DNA from: an uncultured Paracoccaceae bacterium
Lineage (GTDB): Bacteria > Pseudomonadota > Alphaproteobacteria > Rhodobacterales > Rhodobacteraceae
Assembly: GCA_947492585.1 (NCBI GenBank)
Contig: CANLND010000024.1
Coordinates: 1 to 52,780, forward strand
Reading direction: 5' to 3'
DNA length: 52,780 nt
Numbering within the stretch: position 1 is the stretch's first letter; every line of letters starts with the position of its first letter. The position numbers and the translations under genes were made by a program. Under the pieces are notes generated by a model. It saw only the letters and a list, made by a program, of their open reading frames with translations. It did not search any database and was not told the DNA's origin. Of the stretch, positions 32,429 to 40,748 are shown one piece after another.

Positions 32429-32460
32429 AAAAAGGGCTGCCAACGGGCGGCCCTTTTTTG
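32429..32460 (+). terminator. Intrinsic terminator of rpsD
   Basis: AAAAAGGGCTGCC (32429-32441) pairs with GGCGGCCCTTTTT (32446-32458) around AACG, with one G-T wobble, and is followed by a T-run. It is a textbook intrinsic terminator 26 nt after the rpsD stop. Confidence 0.85.
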
Positions 32461-32547
32461 TTTTCTGAGAACTGGATCCTGTGTGATACCAATGGGCACG
32501 GTGAGCCACCGTCAGAGTGGCCAGCGCATGATAAGGGAGACAGAGAT

Positions 32548-33117
32548 ATGAGTTCACGTGTCGCGGGGCTGGCCCTCGCCTTAGGGCTTGTGATGGGGGG
32601 CATGGCCGGGGCCGCGCCGTTGCTTTTGCAACCAGCCGATCCACAACCCTCGAACCTGAAGCCTGGGCTAAATGTACAATATGCCTATCCAAGCGACGTA
32701 AAAACGCTGAGTAACGCCAAGGCCGCGCTGAAGCGATCCAAGCCCGGGCCAGCGTTGAGCGGCTTGGATTATCGCGATACCGACATTGGTGAAAAAGTCC
32801 TGACATCTGAGCGCGCCGAACGTGTGGCAGCCGAGATCACTGGCTACGTCAAAATTGACAAGCCGGGCGTTCATGTAATCGATTTTCTGGTCAACGATGG
32901 GATGCGCGCCACGGTGGGAGGGCAGATTGTCGGTGAATTTAATGGACGTCAGCCCTGTGAAGAGACCTTTGCGGTTGAAGTTGAAGCCCCCAAGGCGGGG
33001 TGGTATCCGCTGCACTTGATTTACTATCAGCGTACCAGAACCGCGTGCCTGCATATGCGCATGGGGGCGGCTGGCAAGCGCGTGACATGGATGCCAGATG
33101 AGGCATTTGGGCGATAA
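32548..33117 (+). CDS. Secreted PA14-domain-like protein
   Basis: The 189-residue protein has a signal peptide (about 1-23, MSSRVAGLALALG then AGAA) and a beta-rich domain with the PA14 pattern: ERAERVAAEITGYVKIDKPG, VNDGMRATVGGQIV (about 120-133) and GWYPLHLIYYQR (about 157-168). PA14 domains bind carbohydrates or mediate adhesion; a Cys pair near the C-terminus may form a disulfide. AAGGGAGACAG precedes the ATG. Function is not known. Confidence 0.75.
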   Translation: MSSRVAGLALALGLVMGGMAGAAPLLLQPADPQPSNLKPGLNVQYAYPSDVKTLSNAKAALKRSKPGPALSGLDYRDTDIGEKVLTSERAERVAAEITGYVKIDKPGVHVIDFLVNDGMRATVGGQIVGEFNGRQPCEETFAVEVEAPKAGWYPLHLIYYQRTRTACLHMRMGAAGKRVTWMPDEAFGR

Positions 33118-33120
33118 AGC

Positions 33121-33420
33121 CTACAGGGGCCGCGAGCGATCTTCGCCCCTGTTTTCCATGGTAAAGTAAGGCGTTAGGTTGCATCACTCGCTCCCTGAAA
33201 ACAGCCGTTGGTGGACGCGATCATGACTGGGCATATCTTGGCCGACGCCTTTCAGCTGATCGCCGCAATCACCGCCAATACGGTGGAAATCCACCGCTTC
33301 GGGCATGGTGTGCATGCGGCGGCGAAGCTGTGCCAGCCAGTCGGCTGAGTGATGGCGGGTGCGCCGCATCACAAACGCCAGCAGATCCAAGCCGCTTTTT
33401 TGCCGATCTAGGCTAGGCGG
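33121..33420 (-). pseudogene. Dead Lrp/AsnC family regulator gene (C-terminal half)
   Basis: On the minus strand the frame reads SLDRQKSGLDLLAFVMRR, then HHSADWLAQLRR, MPEAVDFHRIGGD and QDMPSHDRVHQRL, a clear Lrp/AsnC ligand domain. Usually invariant positions are altered, for instance the GDxDYxLKV core reads GDCGDQLKG. An in-frame TGA at 33184-33186 is followed by CNLTPYFTMEN and a terminal RPL, which aligns without gaps to the normal C-terminal segment of the family (SSSFVME to TALPL). The N-terminal HTH is not recognisable. The gene is therefore inactivated and decaying. It occupies most of the 450-nt gap between the PA14 gene and hisC. Confidence 0.65.
33124..33155 (+). terminator. Terminator of the PA14-like gene
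   Basis: CAGGGGC (33124-33130) pairs with GCCCCTG (33145-33151), followed by TTTT, 6 nt after the PA14-like gene's stop. It overlaps the decayed end of the Lrp/AsnC remnant on the other strand. Confidence 0.6.
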
Positions 33421-33569
33421 CGGATCAGACACCCGCCCGGTTCCACATCGCCGCAGAACAAGAGAATGGGGTGCAATAACTGGGCGGGGAGTTTCGCTGA
33501 AGCCATCTTGCGGCTTTTCCAACCGGGTTGGGGCCTGTATGACTGGGCAGATTAAAGGAGCCCATTCTC

Positions 33570-34652
33570 ATGACGCAGATCATACCGCAGCCCGGCATTC
33601 TGGACATCGCTTTGTATCAAGGTGGTGCGAGCAAACTGTCTGGCCATGCGGAGCCTTTGAAGCTCAGCGCCAACGAAAACCCCTTTGGCCCCAGCCCCAA
33701 AGCAATTGCGGCTGCGACCGAGCAACTGCAGCAGATGAACCGCTATCCCGGCACCGATCACGCCGCGTTGCGGGCTTCAATTGCGGCGGTTCATGGTCTG
33801 GATGCGGAAAAAGTGATCTGCGGCGTCGGTTCGGATGAGATCATCCACTTTTTGTGTCAGGCCTATGCGGGGCCGGGCACCGAGGTGATCTACACCGAGC
33901 ACGGGTTCTTGATGCATAAAATTTCGGCGCTTGCTGCTGGGGCAACCCCCGTAGAAGCGCCCGAGACACAGCGCTGTGTCGACATTGATGCGATCCTCAA
34001 TCTGGTGACGGAGGCCACGCGTATTGTTTTTGTCACCAATCCGGCCAATCCAACGGGGACGTTTTTACCAGCGGATGAGGTGACACGTTTGGCAGATGGC
34101 ATCCCCGACAGCTGCCTGCTGGTGCTGGATGGCGCCTATGTGGAGTTTGCCGAAGGCTATGATGGCGGCCTTTCATTGATCGAGGCACGCGACAACGTGG
34201 TGATGACACGGACGTTCTCCAAACTATATGGGCTTGGCGGCTTGCGGGTTGGTTGGGGCTATGCCCCCTTACCGGTGGTCGAAGTGTTGAACCGCGTCCG
34301 CGGGCCCTTCAACCTGTCCGTGGCCGCGTTGGCCGGGGCTGAGGCGGCGCTGGCCGACACGGATTGGGTCGCAAACTGTATCCGCACCAACGCCGCTGAG
34401 CGCGCGCGGATGACAGGCGGGCTGCGACAGTTGGGACTGTTGTGCGATGACAGTTCCGCCAATTTTGTTCTGGCCCGGTTTGCGGATGAGAGTGAGGCCG
34501 AAGCGGCGGATGCGTTTTTGAAAGCACAGGGCATCATTGCCCGTCTCACCAAAAGCTACAAATTGCCAGAATGCGTGCGCATTACCGTTGGGCGACCTAA
34601 GGACAACACCCGCGTTCTTGCCGCTCTCACAGAGTTTAAGGAGCAGGTATGA
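33570..34652 (+). CDS. hisC: Histidinol-phosphate / aromatic aminotransferase
   Basis: The 360-residue PLP enzyme is of aminotransferase family HisC. Landmarks are LSANENPFGPSPKA (about 31-44), TNPANPTGTF (about 153-162), and SKLYGLGGLRVGW with the PLP Lys (about 217). The start has a TTAAAGGAG ribosome site (33551-33559). Coupling by a 4-nt overlap to tyrA suggests that it mainly transaminates prephenate or aromatic keto acids for tyrosine and phenylalanine synthesis, besides histidinol phosphate; some alphaproteobacterial HisC proteins do both. This is inference from the gene order. Confidence 0.93.
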   Translation: MTQIIPQPGILDIALYQGGASKLSGHAEPLKLSANENPFGPSPKAIAAATEQLQQMNRYPGTDHAALRASIAAVHGLDAEKVICGVGSDEIIHFLCQAYAGPGTEVIYTEHGFLMHKISALAAGATPVEAPETQRCVDIDAILNLVTEATRIVFVTNPANPTGTFLPADEVTRLADGIPDSCLLVLDGAYVEFAEGYDGGLSLIEARDNVVMTRTFSKLYGLGGLRVGWGYAPLPVVEVLNRVRGPFNLSVAALAGAEAALADTDWVANCIRTNAAERARMTGGLRQLGLLCDDSSANFVLARFADESEAEAADAFLKAQGIIARLTKSYKLPECVRITVGRPKDNTRVLAALTEFKEQV

Positions 34653-35569
34653 GCCAGCCGATCTACAACCGCGTGGCGCTGATCGGTCTTGGTCTGATTG
34701 CGTCCTCTATGTTTTGGGCCATCAAACGTGCTGGACTGGCGGGGGAAGTCACGGGCTATGCGCGCAGCGCTGAAACACGCGACACCGCCCGCCGGATTGG
34801 TCTGTGTGACCGAGTCTGCGACAGTGCCGACGACGCCGTCGATGGGGCTGATCTGGTGGTGCTGTGTGTGCCGGTCGGCGTTATGGGGGCTGTTGCGGCT
34901 GAGATTTCCGGCGCCTTGAAACCCGGCGCAACCGTGTCAGATGTGGGATCCGTCAAACGCAATGTGATTGAACAGGTCGGCCCGCATTTGCCCGACGGCG
35001 TGCATTTTGTGCCTGCGCACCCGATTGCAGGTACCGAACATTCCGGCCCCGAAGCAGGTTTTGCCACGTTGTTTGACAATCGTTGGTGCCTGCTGGTGCC
35101 GGTTGACGGCAGTGATCCAGACGCGGTCGCGAAGCTGCGGGCCCTGTGGGAAGCCATGGGGGCCAATGTCGATGAGATGGACGCCGAACATCATGATTTG
35201 GTGCTGGCCGTGACGTCGCATGCTCCGCATTTGATCGCCTATACGATGGTGGGTGTTGCCGACGATTTGCAGCGCGTCACCGATGGTGAGGTGATCAACT
35301 ACTCGGCGGCGGGCTTTCGGGATTTCACCCGTATTGCCGCATCAGACCCGACCATGTGGCGCGATGTGTTTCTGACCAACAAGGAAGCGACTTTGGAAAT
35401 CCTCGGGCGCTTCACCGAAGAGCTGTTTGCGTTGCAACGTGCCATTCGCACCGGTGATGGCGACCATTTGCACGCCTATTTCACCCGCACGCGCGCCATT
35501 CGGCGCGGGATCATTGATGCGGGGCAAGACACAGCTGCGCCGAACTTTGGCCGAGAGCCTTTGTCATGA
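34649..35569 (+). CDS. tyrA: Prephenate / arogenate (cyclohexadienyl) dehydrogenase
   Basis: The 306-residue enzyme has an N-terminal NAD(P)-binding domain with IGLGLIASSM (about 12-21; the usual last Gly of GxGxxG is replaced by Ala), and the helical prephenate dehydrogenase domain from about 165. AHPIAGTEHSGPEAG (about 127-141) holds the substrate-binding His. It oxidatively decarboxylates prephenate or arogenate towards tyrosine. It overlaps hisC by 4 nt and the extensin-like gene by 4 nt, so all three are translated as one unit. Confidence 0.94.
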   Translation: MSQPIYNRVALIGLGLIASSMFWAIKRAGLAGEVTGYARSAETRDTARRIGLCDRVCDSADDAVDGADLVVLCVPVGVMGAVAAEISGALKPGATVSDVGSVKRNVIEQVGPHLPDGVHFVPAHPIAGTEHSGPEAGFATLFDNRWCLLVPVDGSDPDAVAKLRALWEAMGANVDEMDAEHHDLVLAVTSHAPHLIAYTMVGVADDLQRVTDGEVINYSAAGFRDFTRIAASDPTMWRDVFLTNKEATLEILGRFTEELFALQRAIRTGDGDHLHAYFTRTRAIRRGIIDAGQDTAAPNFGREPLS

Positions 35570-36261
35570 AGGGGGGTGTGCACGCGGTGTTGACCTGCGG
35601 TCTGATGCTGGCCGGCACCTCGCTGTGGGCCGCTGACGAGGCTGCTCCAGTTGCGCTGGCTTCTGTGTCTGCACACGGTATCGTTGAAATCGGGGGGCCA
35701 GGGGGGGCTGCCACCGAGGTTCTGTTCAAACGCCGAAAGCTGCGCAAAACCTCGGTTTGCGATGATGTCGACATTCAGGGTGAGCGTGTAGGCGCTGTTG
35801 CCGCCAAACTGCCGGGGTGCGGTGCACAGGAGGCCGTGCGGGTTCGGTCGGTCGTGGGGGTCACACTGAGCCAGCCGTCGATCATGACCTGCGACACCGC
35901 CAAAGCCCTACGGCGCTGGGTGGAAAACGGCGTGCAGCCCGCATTTCGCAATCGTGTGGTGGGGCTGAGAGTGGCGGCACATTATTCCTGTCGCACGCGC
36001 AACAATCGACCGGGGGCCAAAATTTCCGAACATGGCCGGGGGAAAGCGATTGATATCTCAGGGTTTCAGATGAAAAACGGTGAGACCGTTACGGTTTTGC
36101 AAGGCTGGAAAAAGGGATCGTCCCGACGTCGGTTGGAAAAGGTGTGGAAAGCGGCCTGTGGGCCTTTTGGGACAGTTCTGGGGCCGCGTGCCGATCGGTA
36201 TCATCAAGATCACTTTCATCTTGATACCGCGCGTCACCGCGGCGGAAATTATTGTCGCTAG
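35566..36261 (+). CDS. Extensin-like C-terminal domain protein
   Basis: The 231-residue protein has a signal peptide-like start (about 1-22, ending LWAA) and the bacterial extensin-like domain (about 75-231). Landmarks are CDTAKALRRWV, YSCRTRNNRPGAKISEHGRG with the conserved SEHGRGKAIDI core, and the C-terminal DHFHLDTARHRGG. The conserved His and Asp resemble the zinc site of D,D-peptidase-type folds, and the protein may act on the cell wall. The start overlaps tyrA as ATGA. Function is not established. Confidence 0.88.
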   Translation: MKGGVHAVLTCGLMLAGTSLWAADEAAPVALASVSAHGIVEIGGPGGAATEVLFKRRKLRKTSVCDDVDIQGERVGAVAAKLPGCGAQEAVRVRSVVGVTLSQPSIMTCDTAKALRRWVENGVQPAFRNRVVGLRVAAHYSCRTRNNRPGAKISEHGRGKAIDISGFQMKNGETVTVLQGWKKGSSRRRLEKVWKAACGPFGTVLGPRADRYHQDHFHLDTARHRGGNYCR

Positions 36262-36322
36262 TTGCGCAGGCGACGGCTCCCGCGCCTGAAGGGGGCTGTG
36301 CCCCATTCCAGCCTTGGGCGTG

Positions 36323-36343
36323 GCATCGCGCAAGGCGCGATGC
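36323..36343. repeat. Inverted repeat after the extensin-like gene
   Basis: GCATCGCG (36323-36330) and CGCGATGC (36336-36343) form an 8-bp stem. A GGGG/CCCC pair flanking GCTGTG lies just before it at about 36293-36304. No T-run follows. The segment may be an intergenic repeat element or a weak terminator; copies elsewhere in the genome would decide. Nothing else is recognised between 36262 and 36456. Confidence 0.4.
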
Positions 36344-36456
36344 GCCAGTGGGCAACAGGTATGACACACCAGTTTGCAATGGCGCCCCTGAGGCACCGGG
36401 CCTAGTCTGGTAACAACGGCGCAGTGATGAATGACGCCAGGCAAAGGAGCAGCAAT

Positions 36457-36984
36457 ATGACAATGTGGGTGTTTGGATATGGCTCGTTGCTGTGGAATCC
36501 CGGTTTTCCTGTAGCCCGGCACGAAGTGGCGACGCTGGCAGGATATGCGCGCTCCTTTTGTATGCGTTCGATCCATCATCGCGGAACCGAAGATCACCCC
36601 GGATTGGTTCTTGCGCTTGACGCGATTGAGAGTGCGCAGTGCACCGGGGTGGCGCTGGCGGTCGAAGACGGGCACGAAGCGCAGACATTGGCAGATCTGC
36701 GGGAACGCGAGCTGGTTTCCTCAGCCTATCTGGAACGCAATCTTGAGGTCACGCTGGCCTCGGGGGAGGTGGTCACCGCGGTGACCTATGTGATCGATCC
36801 CAATCACGACCAATACTGCGCACTCTCGCTGGAAGAGCAGGCGGGAATCATTGCCAGTGCGGTTGGGGGACGGGGTCCGAACACCGAATATCTGTACAAT
36901 ACCGCCAGCCATCTGGCGGAAATTGGTCTACAGGACCACGATCTGGACTGGCTGGCGACACGTGTGCGCAGCTTGACCGCATAA
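36457..36984 (+). CDS. Gamma-glutamylcyclotransferase (ChaC family)
   Basis: The 175-residue protein has the ChaC fold: an N-terminal VFGYGSLLWNPGF (4-16) substrate loop, FCMRSIHHRGTEDHPGLVLAL, and LRERELVSSAYLE with the catalytic Glu at about 90. ChaC enzymes degrade glutathione to 5-oxoproline and Cys-Gly. I take the ATG at 36457, behind AAAGGAGC, where the family consensus begins. Length is normal. Confidence 0.92.
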   Translation: MTMWVFGYGSLLWNPGFPVARHEVATLAGYARSFCMRSIHHRGTEDHPGLVLALDAIESAQCTGVALAVEDGHEAQTLADLRERELVSSAYLERNLEVTLASGEVVTAVTYVIDPNHDQYCALSLEEQAGIIASAVGGRGPNTEYLYNTASHLAEIGLQDHDLDWLATRVRSLTA

Positions 36985-37062
36985 ACCCTTGGCTCTTTTG
37001 GGGCATTCCTTATAGGCTGCGGGCTGAACACGAGCAGATTTTAAGTGTCAGGAGCCCCGATT

Positions 37063-38223
37063 ATGGCGCAGAATAAGCGTGAGGCAAGGCCGCAGTTTTC
37101 CCAACCTGTCCGCCAGATCATCATGATGTTGATCGCCTTGGGATTGTCGGGGTTTGGGGCGTTTGTGGCGCTGCCGCGCGTACTGCCGGTTTTTGAAGCC
37201 AACCCTTGGCTCAATGGGTTTATCCTCTTTGTCTTTGTTATTGGGGTTCTGGCCTGTTTCTGGCAGGTGGTGCAGTTGATCGGTTCGGTGCGCTGGATCG
37301 AACAGTTTGCCAGTGACGAAACCATCGAGGGCCAACGCATTCCATCGATGCTGGCGCCTTTGGCGTCTTTGTTGCGCTCGCGCGGGGCACGGATGCAGCT
37401 TGGCTCATCGTCGACCCGGTCTATTCTGGATTCAGTCGCGCAGCGAATTGATGAAGACCGCGAAATCACACGTTATATTGTGAACCTGCTCATTTTCTTG
37501 GGCCTTTTGGGAACCTTCTACGGGCTTGCCACCACGGTGCCAGCGGTTGTGGACACCATTCGGAGCCTTGCTCCGCAAGACGGTGAAGAGGGTATCGCCG
37601 TATTTAACCGATTGATGACCGGGCTCGAAGCACAGCTTGGCGGCATGGGCGTTGCCTTTGCGTCGTCCCTGTTGGGGCTGGCGGGATCGCTAATTGTCGG
37701 GCTGCTGGAGCTGTTTGCAGGGCACGGACAGAACCGGTTCTATCGAGAGCTTGAGGAATGGCTGTCCTCGTTTACGCGGGTCAGCTTTTCGTCCGGCGAA
37801 GATGGCGCAGGGGATGGCGGTGCCGTGAGCCAAGTTCTGGATACAATGGTCGAACAGATCGACACGTTGCAGGGTATGTTTGTGGAAAACGCACGAGGGC
37901 GAGCAGCCGTGGACGAACGTCTGGGGGATTTGATTACCGCAATTTCGCAGATGAATAAGCGGCAGGAACGATCTGAAAACCTATCGCAGGCCATCGAACG
38001 GGTTGCTGTGGGGCAGGACGCTTTGGTGGAAATTCTGCGCGCTCAGGGCGATGTTGGGATCGACGCCGAAAGCCGGATGCGGCTGCGCTCTATCGATGTG
38101 CAGATGCTGCGCATATTGGAAGAAATTTCAGCAGGTCGTCAAGAAAGCCTGGCAGAGCTGCGCAAAGACATCGACGTGCTGGTCAAGGCCTTTGGACGGC
38201 CTGGACCGAGCGCGGGAGTGTAA
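37063..38223 (+). CDS. MotA/TolQ/ExbB-type proton-channel family protein
   Basis: The 386-residue membrane protein has four helices, roughly 14-36, 47-70, 136-160 and 184-214, with a cytoplasmic insert between helices 2 and 3 and a long helical tail (about 215-386). LLIFLGLLGTFYGLATTVPAV and GMGVAFASSLLGLAGSL are the family's channel segments. It forms a stator-like unit with the next gene's product, six nucleotides downstream. Such units convert proton flow into motion or force. There is no flagellar gene nearby. Similarity to ZorA is at fold level only. Confidence 0.88.
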   Translation: MAQNKREARPQFSQPVRQIIMMLIALGLSGFGAFVALPRVLPVFEANPWLNGFILFVFVIGVLACFWQVVQLIGSVRWIEQFASDETIEGQRIPSMLAPLASLLRSRGARMQLGSSSTRSILDSVAQRIDEDREITRYIVNLLIFLGLLGTFYGLATTVPAVVDTIRSLAPQDGEEGIAVFNRLMTGLEAQLGGMGVAFASSLLGLAGSLIVGLLELFAGHGQNRFYRELEEWLSSFTRVSFSSGEDGAGDGGAVSQVLDTMVEQIDTLQGMFVENARGRAAVDERLGDLITAISQMNKRQERSENLSQAIERVAVGQDALVEILRAQGDVGIDAESRMRLRSIDVQMLRILEEISAGRQESLAELRKDIDVLVKAFGRPGPSAGV

Positions 38224-38229
38224 ACCGCC

Positions 38230-40605
38230 ATGGCTTTGTCACGACGCACCGGACAGAGGTTTCAGAATTCGATCTGGCCGGGATTCGTGGATGCGATGAC
38301 CGGGCTATTGTTGGTCCTGATGTTTTTGCTGACCATCTTTATGGTGGTACAGTTTGTGTTACGTGAAACGATTTCCGGTCAAGAAACCCAACTGGATGAT
38401 CTGGCCAACGAAGTCGGAGCGCTCGCCTCCGCCTTGGGGTTGGAAGAGCGTGAAAACAGTCAGCTTTCGGCGCGGCTTGGGGCGTTGAATGCCACGCTGA
38501 ATAGTACCAGTGCTGAACTTGAGACCGCGCGTTTACAGGTGCAGGATCAGTCGCGCACCATTGCTGCGCTTGGCGCTGAACGTGATGATCAACGGGCCGC
38601 ACTACAGGTGGCGCAAACCCAGATTACCACATTTGAAGCGCAGGTTGCGGCGCTGATCACAAATCGGGATGAGGCGGCAGAGGTTATCGCGACACTGACC
38701 CAAGAGCGCGATCAGTTGAACCAGGAGCGTGGTCAGATCCTGACCGAACAAGACGCGCTGACACAGGCGTTGGCGGCATCACGCACAGAACTGGACGCAC
38801 AGGTTGAAACCGCCCGGCTTGCCGCAGCCAAACGCAACGCCCTAGAGGCGCTGGTTGCCGATCTGGAGCAATCAGGTGCAGCGCGGGAAGCAGAACTATC
38901 TGAACTGAAATCGAAAATTGACGCCGCCGAGGCTAACCGATTGACCGAAACAGCGGCGGTCGCGGCGTTGCGGTCACGTTTGGAAAATGCCGATGCGGAA
39001 TTGACGGCAATGACCTTGGCGCTGGAATCACAGCGACAACGGGCAGAGAACACGCTGACCTTGTTGGCGGCTGCGGATACGGCAAAGGCACAGCTGGACG
39101 AAAAGCTGGGCCAGGCTTTGGAACAGCTCAACGCGACACAGGCCCAAGCCCAAGACCGCGATGAGCTCGCGGAACGGTTGACGCGGGTCTTGGCGCAAAT
39201 GGAAGTGACGCGCTCTGACGCAGAAACTCGGGTCACCGCGCTGACCACGGAACTGAACCGGATCCGCGGCGAAGCGGAGCGCCAGCGTGAAACGGCTGCG
39301 ACGTCTTTACAAACGGCCCAAGCGGAAACGGAGGCAATGCGCCGAACTTTGGATCTGGAACGGGCCCGCCAACAGGCTACTGCGCTTGAAACTCAGACCG
39401 AATTTGAAACGGCGTTGCAGCAGTTGGCGACCGATCATGCGGCGGCGCGCGCTGATCTGGATGCACAGTTGGCCGAGCGGGCCGCCCAGGCTGAACAGGA
39501 TCATGCCGCACTGTCAGCAGATATCCGTAATCTACAGGCTGAGTTGGAACGCCAAGACGCGCGTGCCAAGGTCGAGCTGCAACAGGCGCAGGCGGATCTG
39601 GATGCCGCGCGCGCGGCAGTGAACGCGTCAGGGCAGGACCGGGCTGCGATCGAAGCCCGTTTGTTGCAGGCCTTGGATGATTTGGAGCAGGCCAATGCTG
39701 GGGCCACGGATCAGGACCTGTTGCAAGCTCAGCTCCTGGCGGCCTTGGACAACCAAGCCGCGGCTGAGCGGGACAGTGCAGACCAACAAGACCTAGCACA
39801 GCAACGTGCTGCGTTGTTGGCGCAAGCACGTGCGACTTTGGCGGACGAGCAAGCGACCTCTGCGGAGGCACAGCGTCAGACGGTGTTGCTCAACCAACAG
39901 GTTGCGGCGCTGCGTGAACAACTGGGGGGATTGCGGGCGGCGCTGGATGACTACGAAGATCGAGATACCGCACAAGCCGTTCAGTTGCAAAATCTTGGGC
40001 AGGATCTGAACGCGGCGCTTGCACGCGCAGCATCGGAAGAGCGCAAACGGCGTTTGCTCGAAGAAAGTGAGCGCAAGAGGTTGCAGTCAGAAGCCGACGC
40101 TTTGGCGGCGCGCGCGCAGGCCCTAGAAAGTGAAAGCCAGGATTTGGCGCGGTATCGTTCCGAGTTCTTTGGGCGGTTGCGGGATGTTCTAGGCTCGCAA
40201 GATGGCGTACGAATTCAGGGTGATCGATTTGTTTTTGCTTCGGAAGTTCTGTTTGCTCCGGGCAGTGCTGACCTGTCAGGGGTCGGGCAGCAGGAAATCG
40301 CCAAAGTCGCGCAAATATTGCAAAGCGTCGCTGCGGCAATTCCGCCAGAGATCAACTGGATCATCCGGGTGGATGGTCACACCGATGATGCGCCGTTGCT
40401 CGGGCATCCGAAATTTGATGACAATTGGGAGCTGAGCCAGGGGCGTGCGCTTTCGGTTGTGCGCTTTATGGTGGATGCGTTGGACATTCCGCCGCAGCGA
40501 TTGGCCGCCAATGGATTTGGTGAATATCAACCTGTCAATCCAAGCGACAGTGCACAGGCGCGATCGCAGAACCGTCGGATTGAGCTGAAATTTACAGAGC
40601 GCTGA
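38230..40605 (+). CDS. MotB/OmpA-type peptidoglycan-binding protein with very long coiled coil
   Basis: The 791-residue protein has one N-terminal membrane helix (about 17-42, IWPGFVDAMTGLLLVLMFLL) containing the Asp that MotB-type stators use to carry protons. About 600 residues of Ala/Glu/Gln/Arg-rich heptad-like sequence follow (about 50-640), and then an OmpA-like domain (about 650-791) with VDGHTDDAPL and RSQNRRIELKF. MotB has no such coil. The coil would span most or all of the periplasm, so the anchor reaches the wall far from the membrane. It pairs with the MotA-like gene upstream. Confidence 0.9.
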   Translation: MALSRRTGQRFQNSIWPGFVDAMTGLLLVLMFLLTIFMVVQFVLRETISGQETQLDDLANEVGALASALGLEERENSQLSARLGALNATLNSTSAELETARLQVQDQSRTIAALGAERDDQRAALQVAQTQITTFEAQVAALITNRDEAAEVIATLTQERDQLNQERGQILTEQDALTQALAASRTELDAQVETARLAAAKRNALEALVADLEQSGAAREAELSELKSKIDAAEANRLTETAAVAALRSRLENADAELTAMTLALESQRQRAENTLTLLAAADTAKAQLDEKLGQALEQLNATQAQAQDRDELAERLTRVLAQMEVTRSDAETRVTALTTELNRIRGEAERQRETAATSLQTAQAETEAMRRTLDLERARQQATALETQTEFETALQQLATDHAAARADLDAQLAERAAQAEQDHAALSADIRNLQAELERQDARAKVELQQAQADLDAARAAVNASGQDRAAIEARLLQALDDLEQANAGATDQDLLQAQLLAALDNQAAAERDSADQQDLAQQRAALLAQARATLADEQATSAEAQRQTVLLNQQVAALREQLGGLRAALDDYEDRDTAQAVQLQNLGQDLNAALARAASEERKRRLLEESERKRLQSEADALAARAQALESESQDLARYRSEFFGRLRDVLGSQDGVRIQGDRFVFASEVLFAPGSADLSGVGQQEIAKVAQILQSVAAAIPPEINWIIRVDGHTDDAPLLGHPKFDDNWELSQGRALSVVRFMVDALDIPPQRLAANGFGEYQPVNPSDSAQARSQNRRIELKFTER

Positions 40606-40748
40606 TTACATTTCTGGCACCGGGCGACGGTGCTGATCAGATGTTCTCCCGCCCGTTGCAGCCCATGTGGACTGCGCCCGTTGGACCATGCCGCGCAGTG
40701 GGCCGGTGGCCCCCTGCACGGCGGTCGCGTGTAGACGATACCACGCGT

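Noticed and set aside
33184-33522. Intact 112-residue minus-strand gene
   Set aside because: The sequence matches the Lrp/AsnC ligand domain but lacks the HTH, has changes in core residues and similarity continues past its stop codon; it is better read as a pseudogene.
37063-40605. Zorya anti-phage defence (ZorA/ZorB)
   Set aside because: The MotA-like and MotB/OmpA-like pair has a similar layout, but no ZorC, ZorD or ZorE gene is present and the neighbours are core genes. It looks like a conserved housekeeping stator-like pair.
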